This document shows positions 11,601 to 24,195 of a stretch of DNA of 64,000 bases, one piece after another. The notes beneath the pieces were generated by a model. It did no database searches. It was not told the DNA's origin and saw only the letters and a list, made by a program, of their open reading frames with translations. The first letter of the stretch is position 1. Each line of letters begins with the position of its first letter. Source of the stretch: Tethya wilhelma (taxonomy: Eukaryota > Porifera > Demospongiae > Tethyida > Tethyidae); NCBI GenBank assembly GCA_964030475.1, contig CAXIPT010000005.1, positions 5,660,875 to 5,724,874 of the forward strand. Direction: 5' to 3'. The position numbers and the translations under genes were made by a program.

Positions 11601-13727
11601 AAATTTCTGGTTGTGCTGAACTCTCTGTAACTTTTCAGTCTTCAATATTTAGGAGGTGAATACTTTGTTACACTTATTATGTACTAGTTGTCACTATAGC
11701 AAGATGTGCAAAGCAAGTACATAAAACAGCCTCAGCTCCCGCTGACTCAGATGCTCTAACTCAATCACTGATAGCATAGCTAAATATCTATGCTGATAGT
11801 GTACAAGTAACTACCATATACATGCACACTCAAATAAGATTCGTAGAATTATGAAAAAATGAGATCAAACAAGTGAAAAAAACATTGGAAATGTAATGAG
11901 ACATAGGAATGGCCAAATCGTAAAAAGAAAGCAAACAAGATGGAATGGCTGTTTGAGTGTGTAAAGAATTATTCCTATGGGCAACATGAGGGACTTGACA
12001 TGAAAAGAGAGTACTACATGCAGCCCACACAGGAAGAATTCTGCACAAACTCAAACAGCCATTCCATCTTGTTTGCTTTCTTTTTACGATTTGGCCATTC
12101 CTATGTCTCATTACATTTCCAATGTTTTTTTCACTTGTATATATAGAAAGGATATAGTGTAGGGGTACGCTATTTTCCTCCTAAATTTATCCAATGGGGG
12201 ATTATCCTTTCCCTCTAGAGAATATAAAGTCACAAATTGGTATATTTGTGTTGAACTCAAAGAAATATTTATATTTTGATGCTTTACTTCTTCATTTTTG
12301 TGTGTGTTCATGCTTGACTCCTTTGAGTATAACTATGGTTTGGTTTTTTATGCATACAGGCTTGGTGGGGAGAATCTGGCTGTTGCTCAGAACAACTACG
12401 CCGTGTTGTGGTTCAAAGGGAAGGAGCTCAATATGGTGTTTGGCCTCCTCTTGTCTGTCTCAAGAATTGTAAGTCCTCATTCTCTTACTCTTGGAGAAAT
12501 TTTGTAGAGAACACAACTACATTTGTTAGTAGTTTCAGATCAACTGCTCTTACCATGAATACAACCACCCGTATATGTAGTGGTCATTATTCACGAAACA
12601 CCTCTCTGTTGGTGGCTCACAACAAGCAGTTTCCCTTTTTTTGGGGCCGATAAAAGCTAGTGTAAAAGGCTTTTACAGATAGATGGATTGTTATCCAAAA
12701 GAACATGACATTGTGTTGTTGTTTGTGAGCTTCCCAGATGTTTTATGGTATAAAGTATCCACTAGTGTGTGTTATCTGTTTGCATATTGACATGTATTGT
12801 GTGTGTGTGTGTGTGATTATTACAGGGTAGCACCGTTAACATGAACATCAACAATAAACTCTATTCAAGTGCTTTCAATTTCATTCCCTCGAAATTTGCC
12901 CGACTGGGAGCAGTCTTATTGATAGGTATACATACATACATACATACAACATTAGTCATGCAGGCATGTAATACATAATGTAAAATATAACATATAGCGA
13001 GTAAATTTGGCGAATAAACAAATTATTTTTCAAATTACCAAACAGTTTTACACACACACACACATGCACACGTAAACAATGCAGCATGCGAAATTAAAAT
13101 TGCCAAATTTAATATCACCAATCATGCTTAAATGGGAATTCACCAAATTTTAAGCCAGCCAAATTTACCCACTGTACAGTATTCTAGTGGTACACACTCA
13201 ACACTTTTCAATGCATTTGTCTTTCCTCAACATAAACTCCCCCTCCCTCTGCCCAGGTTTTATTTTCTGTGCCTTGTCGTGGGTATGTGGTGCAGTGCTG
13301 GGGGTCGTCGATAGGGTCAAAAGGAAAGAGACCAAGGATGAAGATGACGAGCAGAAGCTGTTGGAGGCGCTCGAGAATGAGCAGCTGAGTCGCTTTCAGA
13401 GATTCTTGAAGAACGGTAGACAGTTCTTTTCGGACATCATTCACTTTCCATTCAGGCTCTGGCTGGTGTTCATCATCTGTGTGTTTTACTACGTCACGGT
13501 TTTCCCCTTCATCGCCTTAGCAACGTGAGTACAGCATGCTTCTTTTTTTTTTTTGATTTGTCAGAGTTTATGTATTACTCTATCTTACTGTTGTACTGGG
13601 CTCTAATCTTTATGCCAGTTGATATAAGTTATGTTGTTGCTTGGCATTGATCTTTTGCATTGACAACCTTTACCAAACATGTTTAAGATTGACTGGAATG
13701 ACTACATGTAGCATTCTGGCACAACCT

Positions 13728-13778
<51 letters not shown>

Positions 13779-15025
13779 CCAGTGTGTTTCTAATGGACAA
13801 GTACCAAGTGAGTGCACCTCAAGCCAACCTCCTCAACTCTTTGGTCTACTGGATATCGGCCGTTGCCTCGCCATTCCTTGGTCTCCTAGTGGATCGCACC
13901 GGACTAAATCTCTTTTGGTGTGAGTTGAGATGGAAAGCATGTTAGCATGGAGACTGAAGACACTTTGTCACAGTTACAGTATTGATCCTGACTTTTGGGT
14001 CACAAAACTTTTGCAAAAAGCTTTTAAGTTCTCTTAGTTGCATGAGCAATATAAATTATACTAATAGGAATCTATTTTTTGTGGTAAAAGATGCAGTCCA
14101 ATTGCACAAATTTTTGTTTGGCGAAATTTTGGAGCTAAAATGTGAACTTACACCAATACTTACTTATGTAAACACACACACACATGCAGTGAACCTCGGC
14201 ACAATATTCACTTTGGTTGCCCACGCCATGTTTGCCTTCCTCCCGGAGTCTTTCTTTATCCCCTTCCTAGCCATGGTGGTCATGGGCATCTCTTACTCCT
14301 TCCTTGCCTGTGCTCTGTGGCCCATGGTAGCCCTCATTGTACCAGAGGACCAGCTGGGAACAGCTTATGGAGTGTAAGTGGGGGTGGTGGGGGTTGATCC
14401 AGTGTGTTTCTAATGGACAAGTACCAAGTGAGTGCACCTCAAGCCAACCTCCTCAACTCTTTGGTCTACTGGATATCGGCCGTTGCCTCGCCATTCCTTG
14501 GTCTCCTAGTGGATCGCACCGGACTAAATCTCTTTTGGTGTGAGTTGAGATGGAAAGCATGTTAGCATGGAAACTGAAGACACTTTGTCACAGTTACAGC
14601 ATTGATCCTGATTTTTGGGTCACAAAAGTTTTGCAAAAAGCTTTTAAGTTCTCATAGTTGCATGAGCAATATAAATTATACTAATAGGAATCTATTTTTT
14701 GTGGTAAAAGATGTAGTCCAATTGCACAAATTTTGTTCAGCGAAATTTTGGAGCTATAATAATATGTGAACTTACACCAATACTTATGAACACACACACA
14801 CACATGCAGTGAACCTCGGCACAATATTCACTTTGGTTGCCCACGCCATGTTTGCCTTCCTCCCGGAGTCTTTCTTCATCCCCTTCCTAGCCATGGTGGT
14901 CATGGGCATCTCTTACTCCTTCCTTGCCTGTGCTCTCTGGCCCATGGTAGCCCTCATTGTACCAGAGGACCAGCTGGGAACAGCTTATGGAGTGTAAGTG
15001 GGAGTGAGGGGGCTGTGCACACACA

Positions 15026-15073
<48 letters not shown>

Positions 15074-15711
15074 GCAGTATGCAGGCCATTCAAAACCTTG
15101 GTTTGGCAGTGATAGTGTACGTGGCTGGCACTATCGTTGACAAAGCTGGCTACCTCATCCTGGAGGTGTTCTTCATGGCCTGTCTCTGTGTAGCTCTCAT
15201 TGCTGGTGAGTGCTGTCAGCTTGCCATTGATGACCATTCCATAAATGCGTACCTTAGGGAATACCGTTTTACTTCTAAGTTCTGTTCAATGTACTGTTCA
15301 ATGTACTGTATTTTTCATTGTCTTTTGTGGACTTTTGTTGATAAAATTACTTGCAAGTTTTATTCCCATTACTTGGCCCACTTATATTGGTTGATTTACC
15401 TGTAAGTCTTATATTTCCGCAGGAATTTTACTCTACATCTCTGATTCTGGAGCTGGTGGAAAGCTCAACATGTTCGCCTGGGAGAGACGTAGGCTAGAAA
15501 AAGAGGAAAAAGAGGCGGCTAAATCCCAAGAGAAAAAAGTTCAAGTATCTTCACCAACATCTTCCGACATCGTTTTTGAAACTGGTGTCACTAAGCCGTA
15601 CGCCAGTCCTGTGGTGCCTAGTAGTGCATTTCACATTAGAAATAGACTGCTTTCTAAAATGGGTGCCAAGGTAAGGGGGTTATGAGTGAGCTGTAATGTA
15701 ATAATGGATGT

Positions 15712-15780
<69 letters not shown>

Positions 15781-15850
15781 GCTTCCCGATCATGTTGTAT
15801 CAGTCAATCCCCTTACAACAACCTACTCTCACGTTGGGTTCTTTAGGTAG
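8631..15850 (+). CDS. MFSD1: MFSD1-like lysosomal transporter with duplicated exon blocks
   Basis: Exons: 8631-8676, 8850-9076, 9152-9375, 9837-9945, 10204-10303, 10628-10895, (12360-12468, 12826-12925, 13257-13524), 13783-13919, 14190-14373, (14403-14539, 14810-14993), 15078-15205, 15423-15670, 15782-15850; brackets mark second copies. One copy of each gives 579 residues, all copies 845. Matches to MFSD1 (major facilitator superfamily; lysosomal membrane, dipeptide export in mammals): YDNPAALQ, YSWPNVIL, AVAQNNYAV WFKGKELNMVFGL, GSTVNMN, ACALWPMVALIVPE QLGTAYG, QAIQNLGLA. The N-terminus carries ERESLLQ, an acidic dileucine-type lysosomal sorting signal. Long basic cytosolic loop (KRKETKDEDDEQK) and Ser-rich C-tail. 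The copies encode the same protein and their phases allow inclusion, skipping or alternative use; uncollapsed haplotypes are another explanation. Confidence 0.85.
9425..9680. repeat. Minisatellite in MFSD1 intron
   Basis: Four to five degenerate units of about 55-65 bases built on GTAGGGGTACGCTATTTTCC and a TATATATA(GG)AGGGAT part, some inverted. One further unit at 12139-12185 marks the left edge of the second exon block. Confidence 0.75.
9640..11060 (+). repeat. Direct duplication, MFSD1 exons 4-6, copy A
   Basis: Exons 4-6 with their introns and flanks recur at about 12139-13715 with a few percent difference and small indels. The copy B intron after exon 6 is followed by the (CT)n tract and exon 7. 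Confidence 0.85.
10896..12359. other. Intron between duplicated blocks
   Basis: No gene seen. Holds a CTT microsatellite at about 11301-11324 and the 90-base inverted repeat at 11869-12138. Confidence 0.6.
11869..12138. repeat. Perfect 90-base inverted repeat (foldback element)
   Basis: 11869-11958 and 12049-12138 are exact reverse complements, with a 90-base unique centre. Outer ends read ACAAGTG and CACTTGT. It lies just left of copy B of the MFSD1 duplication. Long perfect arms suggest a recent foldback or MITE insertion, or a replication-slip inversion. Confidence 0.85.
12139..13715 (+). repeat. Direct duplication, MFSD1 exons 4-6, copy B
   Basis: Second copy of the block at 9640-11060. 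Exon reading is unchanged at the protein level and phase 2 on both sides allows in-frame tandem inclusion. Confidence 0.85.
13735..13773. repeat. (CT)n microsatellite
   Basis: Pure CT tract directly before the acceptor of MFSD1 exon 7, so it forms the polypyrimidine tract. Confidence 0.95.
13783..14993 (+). repeat. Tandem duplication of MFSD1 exons 7-8
   Basis: 13783-14373 and 14403-14993 are nearly identical, offset 620. Each unit holds one 137-base and one 184-base exon, 107 codons together, so joining both keeps frame. Confidence 0.9.
15026..15071. repeat. (AC)n microsatellite
   Basis: AC tract in the intron before the last transmembrane exon of MFSD1. Confidence 0.95.
15714..15779. repeat. 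(TC)n microsatellite
   Basis: About 33 TC units running into the acceptor CAG of the last MFSD1 exon. Confidence 0.95.
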
Positions 15851-16229
15851 AGTGATTAGTTTTGTTCTTTTCTTGTTTCGATTTGAAGTTTGATCCAGAT
15901 ATGCTCGCATTATTATTATATCACACAAACACACTTTGATGATAATATAAAAGTATTGTATTAATAAATTATTATTGTTGTGGATTTTTGCATACATATG
16001 TAATGTTTGTTTGTTGTATTGGTCTCAAGTGTACATGTTTGTTTTATATTAAGAAAAAGACCTACAAAATTTATGGTGTGTTCACAAAATAGGCATATTT
16101 TGCTGTTTATTCTGGAATTGTGGGGTTGTAATTGGGATTTCAGGACACTGCGCAGTTATCAAAACCGGTTGTAACGCCCACTCCAAGTATCCTTTGCATT
16201 TCAGCTGTGGTTAGAAAGTTAGCTTAGTA
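15851..16229. other. MFSD1 3' end to GPCR start
   Basis: Contains AATAAA at about 15963, a likely poly(A) signal for MFSD1, and the promoter of the GPCR on the same strand. Nothing else seen. Confidence 0.45.
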
Positions 16230-19200
16230 ATGATGTCGGTGATTTCTAGTTCTAGATCTGCGTCTATTTTTCTCTTTCTCTTTGCTACAATAATATGGAG
16301 ACCCTCCACTTCAGACCAGATTGTACGTGTATGTCCAGGCTCTGACAGTAGTAAGTCTAAACTGATATCTATGGTTACTGAATGGTGTATTCTTGTTGTA
16401 ATGAACTTCATTAACACTGGGATGTATGTCTGTGTGTAAATTATTTTGCATGTAGCCACTCTCATTGCACTAGCTGCATTAGTTAACAGTTGATAGCTCT
16501 CAGTAAACCAGAAACAAGACTTTGGTTTGGCTAGGCTGAACCATCAAGTCCGGGATGGTTAATAGTTTGCATACAGCTATCATCTTTCTGATCATTCAGG
16601 TCTCCATTCCTCATCCTCATCATTCCGTGTGCTCTCAAGAGCTGATCAAAACAACCTCCAGCTCAGACACGACCCTCAGCTGTTAGAAGTGGCAGCAAAA
16701 TACGGCGAGAGTGTTACTGCACTTTTAAATGAGACATCGCAGACAGCCATTGTTCAGGAGGGAGTAGACATTGGAATGGACTGCTCACTGTGGCTGTGCA
16801 GAGCAGCACAAGGGGAAGAGTTGTCGGTTCGCTGGTTCAAAAGATCGTTTAGTGTTGATCCTAGCACAGGGGAGGTGAAGTCAGTTGATGATCATGGTAA
16901 GGTGTTAGCATGACGGTAGCTACATGATTAGGTTTCAGTTTTCACTTGGCTACTCACAATTTTATCATGTAGTGACAATAGTAACACCAATCTACTATTA
17001 TATTTTTTTTTTTATTTAGCTATTCCTGTGACTTTTGATGATCATATTCAAGTTGGTGGAGACCACAACAGATGGTTAAACATATCCCATACGTCACTTA
17101 CTGTATCGGCTAATAATACGACTGCAGATCACGGAGAGTACATCTGCAGTGTCTGCAGCACTGGCTCTAATAGTGTGTCCTTCCCAGAATGTCACAATGC
17201 CTCCTTGACCCTCTACGTTATTGGAGCTCCACCTTCCATTGCTAAGAATACTACCCCAAGTAAGTATAGTCTGTACTGATAATTGATTCAGCATCGTACT
17301 TGCACACATTCTTGTAGCAACAGTAGTGTTACTTCCTCAATCATGTACATTTTGTGCACTTTGATTTGATTTTTGATGGGTTTTGGTATCTACCTGGATT
17401 ATCCCATTATTTCTGGTGCTTCAATTGAAGTTTCCCATAAGAAGTGTTAGAACGTACACTTGCCATTCTTTTAGCCCACAAAATAAACTAATCTTATATT
17501 ATGATTAAATTTTATCATTTCTTTAAACTTGTATACCAGTGGCAGTTGCCTAAGTTACGTGATATTGGGTATTATTGTCTATTCAATGGTCAACTTCTCC
17601 ATGTTTGTCTATAGAAGGGTGTAGCGAACATTTGATTGTTGTGCTTTGCTGGTATAATTTGGCTATTGCAGCATAGCAACCATGATACACAGCTGCCAAC
17701 CATCTGCCTTTATAGTCAGTGCACACACTTTATCCCATGCTCTGTTCTATTGATAAATGTCCCATCCACCATTTACAAGTACACACACTTTCATACTTCA
17801 TGGAGATCCAAAATTAAATATTGTATGTGATAAAGGTTATGCTGTGTATATAATTATTGTCCTACTTCACAGGTTCTCCTAGTACAGTTTTGAGTGAGGT
17901 TCTAGTTTACGATATTGGTGCCAACTTTTGCCTGAATCGAAACACAAACGTCTCGGTTGCTATACGTTGCAATCTTCTCCAGACTAATCACCCAAGCCCT
18001 GTCCCAGAACCACTTCGCATTTGGCACAAAGATGGTGACCTATTTAGCCACGGTGGGAACATTTCCGAGATGTTTTTCCAAGATAGAAGGCTGTTTCTTC
18101 TTGGAGTGCTCTCTCCAATGAATTTCATACTCTTGGACACCAGTAAGAGTGTGCTGTTTCTGAACACCAGTGTTGACAACGTGACCACTCCACAGCTGCT
18201 CAATGATCTGACAATGAGCGTTGAAGATGCTAGAGATGAACTCTTTGATCTCTTGCTGGGAGAAGTCTCGTGTTCTGTAGAAAACCTATATGGGAAGGAT
18301 AGTGCTACAACACTCATACAGGAGTGTGGTAAGTGTACACAATTCAACACACAATGCCATGCCTATGCACATGATAAAGATTGTGCAACTATTAGACAAA
18401 TACACTATGCATAATGGATCGGTGTTGTAGGAGTAATTTTTTAGTGTAGCCCTTTGATTGTAGTACATATAAAGGTGGCATACAGTTGTTCTGTGTTATT
18501 TATAGGGATTCTGTATACTTATTTTGCTCAGTTGCTATATTGTATCAGCTGATGACTGCACATAATGTTTAATGTTATAGCTGCTGATCTTCCATGCTCT
18601 AAGATGTATGTGTCACTATAATATTGTGCATGTGTGCGAGCTTTTGTGTTTAAAAAACAGTGAAAGAGAAGGGTATTGTGATCTCACTGTAGAATTCCTT
18701 TATTGCTCACGTCATGCAGCAGATAAACCACCAATAAATCGTACAACTGAATATCTGACCACCTCAACTCAAGCCAAGAGTACAACTGAATATCTGACCA
18801 CCTCAACTCAAGCTAAGAGTCACAAGACTACAACGTTAACAGGAACTAGAGAAAGGAGTAAAAGAACTGAAAAACGTAAGCTCTCATTGCTGCATAAGCT
18901 CCATGGCAAAGTTTATGTATTATTATCATGCTCTTGTTTCATGATGCATTCTCAAGCATTTGAGCCTGGCACCATCTGTCCAGCAGAAGTTGATTCCGAT
19001 TTCATGATCCAATGGAAATCTATATCAGCTGGAAGTGTAACCATTGGAGACTGTGGACCAGAATACACTGGTATGACATCATTATACTTTGTGTACATAG
19101 TTCAGTATTATATTCAACTTCACTATTGTATAGATATTATTCTCAGAATTTTAACTACATAGCTATAGTTGTTAGTAGTGTATCACTCACTGTACTGTTT

Positions 19201-21483
19201 TGAGTTTCATAATGAATGTTATCTCATACTTGCATGCTTTCAAGCTTTGTTGATCACTTTGATTCACTATAGTGACGTAATTTACATGCATTCTCTGTGC
19301 AGGTATGGCTAAAAGGGAATGTGGCTCTGATGGTAAATGGTTAATGCCCGATGTCTTAGAATGTCAGAAGAACACTTTCACTAGTATCTTGGCTCAGGTA
19401 TGTATATTACTCAGTATAAAAATTATATGCTATAACAGTTACCAACTGTGTTTATGTCTACAATCGATGTCTGTGACATTCCAAACCTATTCTGTCTCTT
19501 GGATCATAGGTATAATTCTCACATTGTCCAGAAACAAGGCATAATAATATAGTATATTTGTGCTTCAAACACTGTTGTCTGCACACATTAATCAATTGCT
19601 TTGGCTGTGCATTCGCTCTGTCATTTGTTGTATAATAGGTGCTACAAATAGTTAATTGTTATCTGTAAATAAACATGCAGGCATTCAGTGTCTCAATGAA
19701 TTGTTCTATAACTTCAGACAAATGAGATCCTTACACTGAATTCCATCAATAATGAGCCAAAACTCGTTGAACAAGCTTTGAATGTAACGGAACAACTCTC
19801 CTTGCTCACCAGCCCAGTGAATACATCTAGCTCCATTTTCCCTCAAGACTTGAACACAACTGTGTACATCCTTGAGAACACTGTGGAGCTTCTTCTCCTT
19901 GAGGCTAATAAAGTGAAGTTTGAACCAAACATCAACGAGGTAAACAATGATAGGAGCTAGGCTATTACGAATATAGTTGTGGGAAGGTTTCATAAAGTAG
20001 CTATGCCTTTATGATAGCTTCATCCCCAGGCTCCCCCTCTCTTTTCTGTGAGTGAAAGGTCAATGGGGACAAGGCTACCTTTATGAATACTTCCTAAAAA
20101 GTGCTCAATTTGAAAATAAATTTGTTTTTATAGAAGTCTGTGAGTATCATTGATGTGGCTAGCAATATACTTGAAGACATTAATGGTGTTGGTATTCAAA
20201 CTCTACAAGAGAAGGAGCCACTGTTCAGTGAAACCCTACTTGAGATCATTGAGAGATATGGCTACTACATTGCACAGACGACAACAGCTAACAACACGAG
20301 CAATGTCACCATCAACACTGAAAATATCGGTAAGGAATACGACCTGTTTCATAGCTTGCTCTGTCAAGTGGAATTATTTAAGGAAGCAAGACCAAGTCTT
20401 TATACTCAAGCTACTATTTGATTTGTGATTATTTTCTTCATTTGCTTTCATGCAGCTGTCAAAGTGGAAGCTATTGATATGGTGACTCAGTCTCGTGCTG
20501 TTCCATTTTTCTCTTTTCCTGATGCTAGCCACCCAGGTACACACACATAGCACCATAATGGCTTCTATACTAACACTATCACATATTTTCTATCTGATTC
20601 CAGTGAGCATCCAACTTCCCATAAATGTACTGCTTGGAAAGACTAATGGTGAGAAGCTTGTTCGTACAATGTCATGCATACAATAATGTTTTTGCCATGA
20701 CAATTAAGATCCTCTTTGTGTATACACACTTGTACCGTTCAAACTACATTGCAGGAAGTGTTCTTCGAGTAGCAAACATCCTCATTCGTAACTTGCAGCA
20801 ATACTTACCGCTGTCTTCCTCAGACAAGTACGTTCCATTTCAGAGATTCCAAACTGTGTTAGCATCTGTATTTTGGAATAGGAAATCATCAAAGTACACA
20901 GTACACAGTACAGTATATTGTATACTATTATATTGCTTTGTATTATTGACAAGTGTATATTTGTCTTGCTTGCACATACATGCAGTATAACTGAAGCTCC
21001 TTATCCAGTTTCATCCGTCTTGTCAAGCCAAGTGGCTACTGGCAAGGGGATTAGTTTCCAGGACCTTGATGAACCTGTTGTGATGAATTTCACTGTAAAA
21101 GTGAGAGACCATCAATTCCTTGAATGTATAAGCTTTAGGAAGTCTAATGATCAGATCAAGTCTTTACATTAACTATAGGTCAATTCTTCTGAATCTGAAG
21201 ATGTTAACTTGGAGTGTGTGTTTTGGGACTACAAGTAAGTCATAGATTCAATTGCCACTTCTCTTAGACATTGTAAATCGTCAAACTTACAATATCCATT
21301 CCCGTTGTTCCATTCCAGTACAAGCAGTGGAGGTCATTGGTCTACTGTCGGCATAACAACCAAGATCTTATCCACCCTTGAGAATAAGACTACTGTTATG
21401 TGTAGCAGTAGCCATCTTACGAGCTTTGCCGTGCTAGTCAACATAGCCAAGGACAGAGATAAGGTATGTGTGTACACTGTGCG

Positions 21484-21528
<45 letters not shown>

Positions 21529-23324
21529 GACAACATATCTCACCACAGATTGTATCATCAGATTCTCTGCATTACTTGTCCTACATTGGCATTGTGCTAT
21601 CATTGATATGCTTACTACCTACCATCTCCTTCTTCCTCTCCTTTGGGTAAGTTTTGATGAGCAACTTTCAAAGATAACTTCTCACCATGGTGAAAATGTT
21701 TTGTATACTCAGAAAAGAACTACTGGTCGAAGTCCACTATTTGGTTCACCTAAACTTGTCCATAGCCTTATTCTTTGCAAACCTTCTCTTCATAGCTGGA
21801 TCAGAATCAGCCTCTGGAGTGAAGGTACATTAATTGACCAGGACACAATCTCCATTTATAGTCGAATTGCAAAGCAATGAATTAAAGAAAAAACAAAAAC
21901 AAAAAAAAAACAGAATCTATCTCTCTATATAGTATGTATTTCAAAACTTGGTGCAATTGCTGCAGATTGCCTGTCAGATCATCACTACCTTGCTACACTA
22001 CTTCTATATGTCTGTCTTCTGTTGGATGCTGTGTGAGGGTATCATGCTCTATCTCATGTTGGTAGTGGTCTTCTCTGTGCTCTCAAAGAAATGGTGGTTC
22101 TTTCTTCTACTTGGATGGCGTGAGTCTTTATCCTCACTCCCAGGCTCTCTCCCTTTGAATATTACAAGCTAAAAAATAGGAAGGGGGAGGGCTTTCTGTT
22201 GCCCTTTCTTATTTTTCTCAGGGAGAGAGCCTGGGAATGAGGCTAATGAGTCTTAAGCCTTCATGAGTGAAGAGTGCTATTGTTTATGATTTTTTTTTAA
22301 TCTCGTGCAGTACCACCAATCATTTTTGTTGTGATTGGTATAGGGATTTCATCCAGTGAGAAATATGAAAGACACCAGTAGTAAGTATTGTGCTTATCTT
22401 CTGGTCACCTATATAGCCATTATGTGTGCATATAAAATCATGTTGATTTTGTTACGTTGAAAGACTTGATTTTCTTTTTACTATTCCTGCAGCTGTTGGT
22501 TGTCCACCCGTACTGCTTTCTTTACCTTCATTATTCCAATGATTGTCATTGTATTTGTGAGTTGTATTGAGATTGTAGCAAATAACAATTATTATTAAGG
22601 ATTGAAATAATGTTTAACTTCATTGGTCGATCTTCTCTGCACTAATTCAGGTGAACAGTTTCTTCCTCATATTAATATTGATCACTCTTTGTCGCAAGTA
22701 CAAGAAGAAACGACACGACAGTGAAAAGAGAAAAGGATACCAAACTGCTCTGTGAGTGCAGTGTTGCCTGCATGTTTGATTTGTGTGTTGCTGTTTAATT
22801 AATGTAATGAAAATAATCTTTTGATCACCATAGCACTACTGTGAAGGCCTCTGTTATTCTCCTACCTCTTTTGGGTGTAACCTGGTTGATTGGACTCTTT
22901 GCAATTGACGCCAGATTTGAAGCATTTGCATACATATTCACTGGTATAAATTCTTTCCAGGTGCGTTGGTATAGAGCAACATTTGTGATAAGGAAGTTGC
23001 CTATTTTAAAGTGTGCACCGTTGTTATGTACAATGTCATGCTGTACATACATGCAGGGTGTCTTTATGTTCATATTCCATGTGCTTAGAAATGAAAGAGT
23101 AAGTCATACAGTCTATATGGTTGGCTCTATACTTCTGAGGTTTTGATGCCCATAATCACAATTATTGTTAAGACATTATCTATTATTATCAGGTATGGGG
23201 AAGAATAAAAAAGTGGTGTTGTTCTTCTAAGGCTGAGAGTTTACACGCAGCAAGTGCATCACCACAGGTACAATGAGTTTGAAGGGTTTGTGATATTGTG
23301 AAGTCAGCCTATTTGTGCACACGT

Positions 23325-23361
<37 letters not shown>

Positions 23362-23598
23362 TGCACTACAGAACAAGTGTCAAGAATGCCAAAAGTAAGT
23401 ACATGTAAACTGATCAGATAAACAATCACAGCCTGATTGAGTCTGTACAGAAAGAGCTATACGGCCATTCTATAAAACCATACAGAGACCGGTACTCTTA
23501 CAACAGAAGCAGGGACCACAGTAACAGGCAGTAGCTCAACCTTGGCATATGGCACTGTCTCACAAGGTGCAACAGATGCAGAACAACAGACCCCATGA
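16230..23598 (+). CDS. Adhesion G-protein-coupled receptor (Ig-like, HRM, GAIN/GPS, 7TM)
   Basis: 26 exons, 1133 codons, phases consistent: 16230-16350, 16600-16896, 17020-17259, 17873-18328, 18720-18875, 18957-19070, 19303-19397, 19718-19939, 20134-20329, 20456-20536, 20604-20648, 20755-20827, 20986-21100, 21179-21234, 21319-21463, 21549-21646, 21713-21824, 21966-22119, 22311-22380, 22493-22556, 22651-22751, 22834-22960, 23057-23098, 23193-23267, 23361-23394, 23486-23598. Residues 1-28 are a signal peptide. An Ig-like fold follows (C..W, then DHGEYICSVC), a second Cys-paired region, a Thr-rich stalk with a repeated TTEYLTTSTQAKS, an HRM domain (ICPAEVDSDF, GMAKRECGSDGKW), GAIN, and a GPS (CVFWDY, SSHLTSFAVL; cleavage expected at HL/T). 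Seven helices run from SYIGIVLSLICLL to YIFTGINSFQGVFMFIFHVLR. Ligand unknown. The last exon could start instead at 23453. Confidence 0.85.
21485..21528. repeat. (AC)n microsatellite
   Basis: AC tract in the intron after the GPS exon. Confidence 0.9.
22132..22242. repeat. Inverted repeat in GPCR intron
   Basis: 22132-22154 and 22220-22242 are reverse complements with one mismatch (centre AGGCTCTCTCCCT), enough to fold the small intron. Confidence 0.7.
23326..23360. repeat. (AC)n microsatellite
   Basis: AC tract ending in the acceptor of a C-tail exon of the GPCR. Confidence 0.9.
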
Positions 23599-24195
23599 TT
23601 TATATGCCACTTATCACATTAAGATTGTACAGACTCCACAGACATATGAGTATATACAGTACAGGTGTATATTTAAACTATTTTGATAGCTATATCGACG
23701 TACGTGTATCCAACCATATAATTTGCTCTAACATGTATGTTGATATCACATTCTGTCAAAAACAAAATGGAATACCAAGCCTTACGTGAGGGGGCTACAA
23801 AGAAGCATATGCATGCATTGATATGCGTAACAAGTATTCTTTGAAACAATTGTATAATATTATTTTAAAACACATCTGTTTGTATAAACAGCGAAATAAA
23901 TACCTATATATAAACATAATATAATATACCTGGCTACCTATACTATTAATAATAAAATAATTAACAGACTAAAAAAGTAACAGTGTTTACTTGTTGAGAA
24001 CCAAATTTTCAGTCTATAGAAAAAAAATAATCAAAACCAAAAACATGAAACAGTTTGTTTGTTTGCAATGTGACATAAACACCAGCCTGTGGAAACAAAA
24101 CCACACACACATTAAATTAATCTCCTTATCAATGCTTTCAAACCATGTCCCAGCAATCTAAAGGACTTACGTACATTGTCTTTTACAGACTAGTG
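23599..24195. other. Convergent 3' region, GPCR and myosin tail
   Basis: About 600 bases between the GPCR stop and the myosin tail stop on the other strand. AATAAA occurs at 23895, suited to the GPCR. The left edge of the tandem FERM repeat falls near 24065. Confidence 0.5.

Noticed and set aside
14887..15237. Minus-strand open frame opposite MFSD1 exons
   Set aside because: Antisense to confirmed exons and runs through the AC tract.
17988..18350. Minus-strand open frame of 120 codons
   Set aside because: Antisense to a GPCR ectodomain exon.
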